Shown: positions 62,470 to 64,000 of the stretch, piece by piece | How the letters are laid out: every line of letters starts with the position of its first letter | Position numbering within the stretch: position 1 is the first letter of the stretch | Source of the DNA: Marinobacterium nitratireducens | Lineage (GTDB): Bacteria; Pseudomonadota; Gammaproteobacteria; Pseudomonadales; Balneatricaceae | Direction of reading: 5' to 3' | DNA length: 64,000 nucleotides | NCBI RefSeq assembly: GCF_014645375.1 | Contig: NZ_BMLT01000009.1 | Location: 124,001-188,000, forward strand | Translations under genes and position numbers: made by a program | Notes under the pieces: model-generated | What the model saw: only the letters and a program-made list of their open reading frames with translations | Told to the model about the DNA's origin: nothing | The model's database searches: none

Positions 62470-63359
62470 CGGCAGGTCTCCCGGCGCCCTGTCGAGGCGC
62501 GGTTCAGGCAGTTACGGGCAAGTCGCGCCTGGTCGACAAGATCCGGCAGGGGCGGCAGCTCGGCATCCCATTCGATCAGGGTCGGTTTGGGCCCAAGCCA
62601 CGTCAGGGTACGGCGGTACAGGGACCAGACCTGATCACAGACCGGCGAGGCGTGGTCGTCGATCAGCAGCTCACCGTCGTCGAACTGTTTTCGGCTGTGG
62701 CCGGCCAGGTGGATCTCGCCGACACGGCTGGCAGGGATGGATTTCAGATAGGTTTCGGCATCGAAACCCTGATTGAAGGCGGACACGAAGATATTGTTGA
62801 TGTCCAGCAGAATGCCGGCGCCGGTCCGTTCGGCGACTGCAGCCAGAAACTCCCATTCCGGGATGGTCGAATGACGATAGCTCAGGTAGCTGGACGGATT
62901 CTCGATCAGCAGGCGCCACCCCAGGATTTCCTGGGCCTGATCGACCCGCCGGCAGAAATGGTCCAGTGCTTCTTCGGTGTAGGGCAGCGGCAGCAGGTCG
63001 TTGAAGTGGATGCCCGACACTGCACCCCAGCTAAGGTGCTCCGATACCAGTCCCGGTTGTACCCGGTCGATCAGCTGCCGCAACAGGCGAAGATGCGGCT
63101 GGCTGATCGGGTCGGTAGAACCCAGTGACAGGCCCACGCCGTGCAGGCTCACCGGATAGTGCTCCCGGGCCTGCATCAGATAGTGGAGCGGAACCCCACC
63201 GTTGCCGAAGAAATTCTCGGAGTGGACTTCAAGCCAGCCAATGGCGGGACGCGTCTGCAGCAGAGCCTCGATATGGGGACTGCGCAGACCTATCCCGGCA
63301 TCGACCGGAATAGCGCCGTTGTCGGCTGGCGCAGGCTTGACAGGTATCAGAGGGTTCAT
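62466..63359 (-). CDS. MNIO (DUF692) multinuclear iron enzyme, BufB/HvfB type
   Basis: 297 residues, TIM-barrel. Metal-ligand candidates are visible in WLEVHSENFFG, VSLHGVGLSLG, LVSEHLSW, LLIENPSSY, LLDINNIFV and GEIHLAGH. MNIO enzymes modify cysteine in ribosomal peptides, for instance to thiooxazoles in copper-binding bufferins or oxazolone-thioamides in methanobactin. The ATG at 63359 is behind AGGAG. It lies downstream of the DoxX gene and upstream of the DUF2063 partner. Confidence 0.93.
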   Translation of the reverse strand: MNPLIPVKPAPADNGAIPVDAGIGLRSPHIEALLQTRPAIGWLEVHSENFFGNGGVPLHYLMQAREHYPVSLHGVGLSLGSTDPISQPHLRLLRQLIDRVQPGLVSEHLSWGAVSGIHFNDLLPLPYTEEALDHFCRRVDQAQEILGWRLLIENPSSYLSYRHSTIPEWEFLAAVAERTGAGILLDINNIFVSAFNQGFDAETYLKSIPASRVGEIHLAGHSRKQFDDGELLIDDHASPVCDQVWSLYRRTLTWLGPKPTLIEWDAELPPLPDLVDQARLARNCLNRASTGRRETCR

Positions 63360-63389
63360 CGGCAATCTCCTGAAGATATCGGAGCGGTT

Positions 63390-63415
63390 GGGGCGATCCG
63401 GAACAGCATCGCCCC
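63390..63415. terminator. Intercistronic hairpin between DoxX and MNIO genes
   Basis: GGGGCGAT and ATCGCCCC form a perfect 8-bp stem with loop CCGGAACAGC. No U-tract on either side. It may act as processing or attenuation site between the two genes. Confidence 0.55.
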
Positions 63416-63436
63416 AGCGTGCTCAGTGGAGCGACA

Positions 63437-63952
63437 TCAGTGACGTGCCTTCCGTCGCTTCGGCGCCAGGTAAAGTGCGATCAGCGCATCCAGAGACAGC
63501 GCCCCCGGTCCGTAGAACAACGGCACCAGCAGCATCAATCCCCAGTACTGATGATCCTTGAGACCGATCTCGTTCAGCTCGGGATAGGAGATCACGGCCA
63601 CGATATTGAACAGGAACAGCGCCAGGGCGCTGAAGCGGGTAGCCAGGCCCAGGGCCAGCAATGCCGGCATCAGCAGTTCCACGCCGGTACCGAGATAGGC
63701 CGCCAGTTCCGGTGGCAGCAAGGGGACGCTGTATTCGTAGTTGAACAGATAGAGGGTGGCATCCCAGCTGGCGATCTTGGTGAGACCGGCCTGCCAGAAA
63801 ATGGCCGCAATCCAGAGTCGGAACAGCAAGCTCACAGCGGGACTGAGCCGATCGAGTCCGTGGCTGCTCCAGCGGATACCGCCTGCGATTCGGCTGAGCA
63901 ATGACGGGCCGGCCACGACGGGCACGGCGGTGTCGGAGTGTATGGGGTTCAT
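63437..63952 (-). CDS. DoxX-family membrane protein
   Basis: 171 residues with four membrane segments of the DoxX fold (LLFRLWIAAIFWQAGLTKIA, YLGTGVELLMPALLALGLA, ALALFLFNIVAVISY, GLMLLVPLFYGPGALSLDAL). DoxX proteins commonly accompany MNIO-DUF2063 pairs in bufferin operons, where they may act in redox or membrane steps. The start overlaps the stop of a probable upstream gene by four bases. Confidence 0.9.
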   Translation of the reverse strand: MNPIHSDTAVPVVAGPSLLSRIAGGIRWSSHGLDRLSPAVSLLFRLWIAAIFWQAGLTKIASWDATLYLFNYEYSVPLLPPELAAYLGTGVELLMPALLALGLATRFSALALFLFNIVAVISYPELNEIGLKDHQYWGLMLLVPLFYGPGALSLDALIALYLAPKRRKARH

Positions 63953-64000
63953 GCGGGCAACCTCCGTGCGTGGTGACCGGAGCCGGTCCGGACCACCACC
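63949..64000 (-). CDS. Possible 3' end of an upstream gene, partial
   Basis: From the window edge one minus-strand frame stays open (VVVRTGSGHHARRLPA) and stops in the ATGA that starts the DoxX gene. A four-base overlap of this kind often marks a real upstream gene. In bufferin operons the precursor or another modifying protein lies here. Only 16 residues are visible and no family can be named. Confidence 0.3.
   Translation of the reverse strand, partial: VVVRTGSGHHARRLPA

Overview
The window reads as chromosome of a high-GC gammaproteobacterium, most likely a marine or salt-exposed member of the Oceanospirillales/Pseudomonadales. The basis is gene content: a PQQ operon closed by a PqqH-like peptidase, an ectoine-type (Ehu) uptake system, the HexR / zwf-pgl-eda Entner-Doudoroff block and a Pseudomonas-like glucose ABC transporter with its own two-component system. 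Dispersed REP-type palindromes (GTAGGAGC...GGCGAA) fit the same group. Species assignment is inference. No rRNA, tRNA or CRISPR array was seen.

1-12.3 kb: a probable heteroaromatic catabolic island. On the minus strand lie a LysR regulator, two paralogous amidohydrolases, a UbiD decarboxylase, its UbiX flavin prenyltransferase, a CobW-type metallochaperone GTPase and a purine-type NCS2 permease that runs off the window. Divergent from the LysR gene are a Tat-exported molybdenum hydroxylase (2Fe-2S and Mo subunits), a second LysR regulator and XdhC. One amidohydrolase has lost the HxH metal motif.

12.5-24.2 kb: pqqABCDE and a pqqH-like peptidase; a PmrA/QseB-like two-component system; an ECF sigma/anti-sigma pair divergent from a secreted Hint (intein-like) protein and a lipoprotein that shares a domain with the anti-sigma factor; then a PepSY protein and cytochrome b561. 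Similar response-regulator boxes precede the two-component genes and the PepSY gene.

24.2-38.4 kb: a repeat island, ehuBCDA, a hypothetical gene, an orphan sugar-binding protein, a VOC protein, an FrcBCA-type sugar transporter, a hybrid histidine kinase with a response regulator, a MITE-like inverted-repeat element and a PfkB fructokinase.

38.5-59.2 kb: a GGDEF-EAL protein with an SsuA-like binding protein; eda-pgl-zwf divergent from hexR; a GltR/GtsS-like two-component pair; psuG; an AT-rich membrane-protein gene; a DUF2726 protein; CHRD and TPR proteins; then a four-gene glucose-type ABC transporter. Sugar entering by the ABC systems would be oxidised through Zwf, Pgl and Eda under HexR control; PQQ would serve periplasmic dehydrogenases encoded elsewhere.

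59.2-64 kb: a REP cluster, an HxlR regulator, a YeiH remnant abutting a YedE-type transporter, and a DUF2063 / MNIO (DUF692) / DoxX operon of the bufferin (copper-buffering RiPP) type whose precursor gene is not visible. Start codons were chosen by ribosome binding sites and family alignment from memory; no database search was run.
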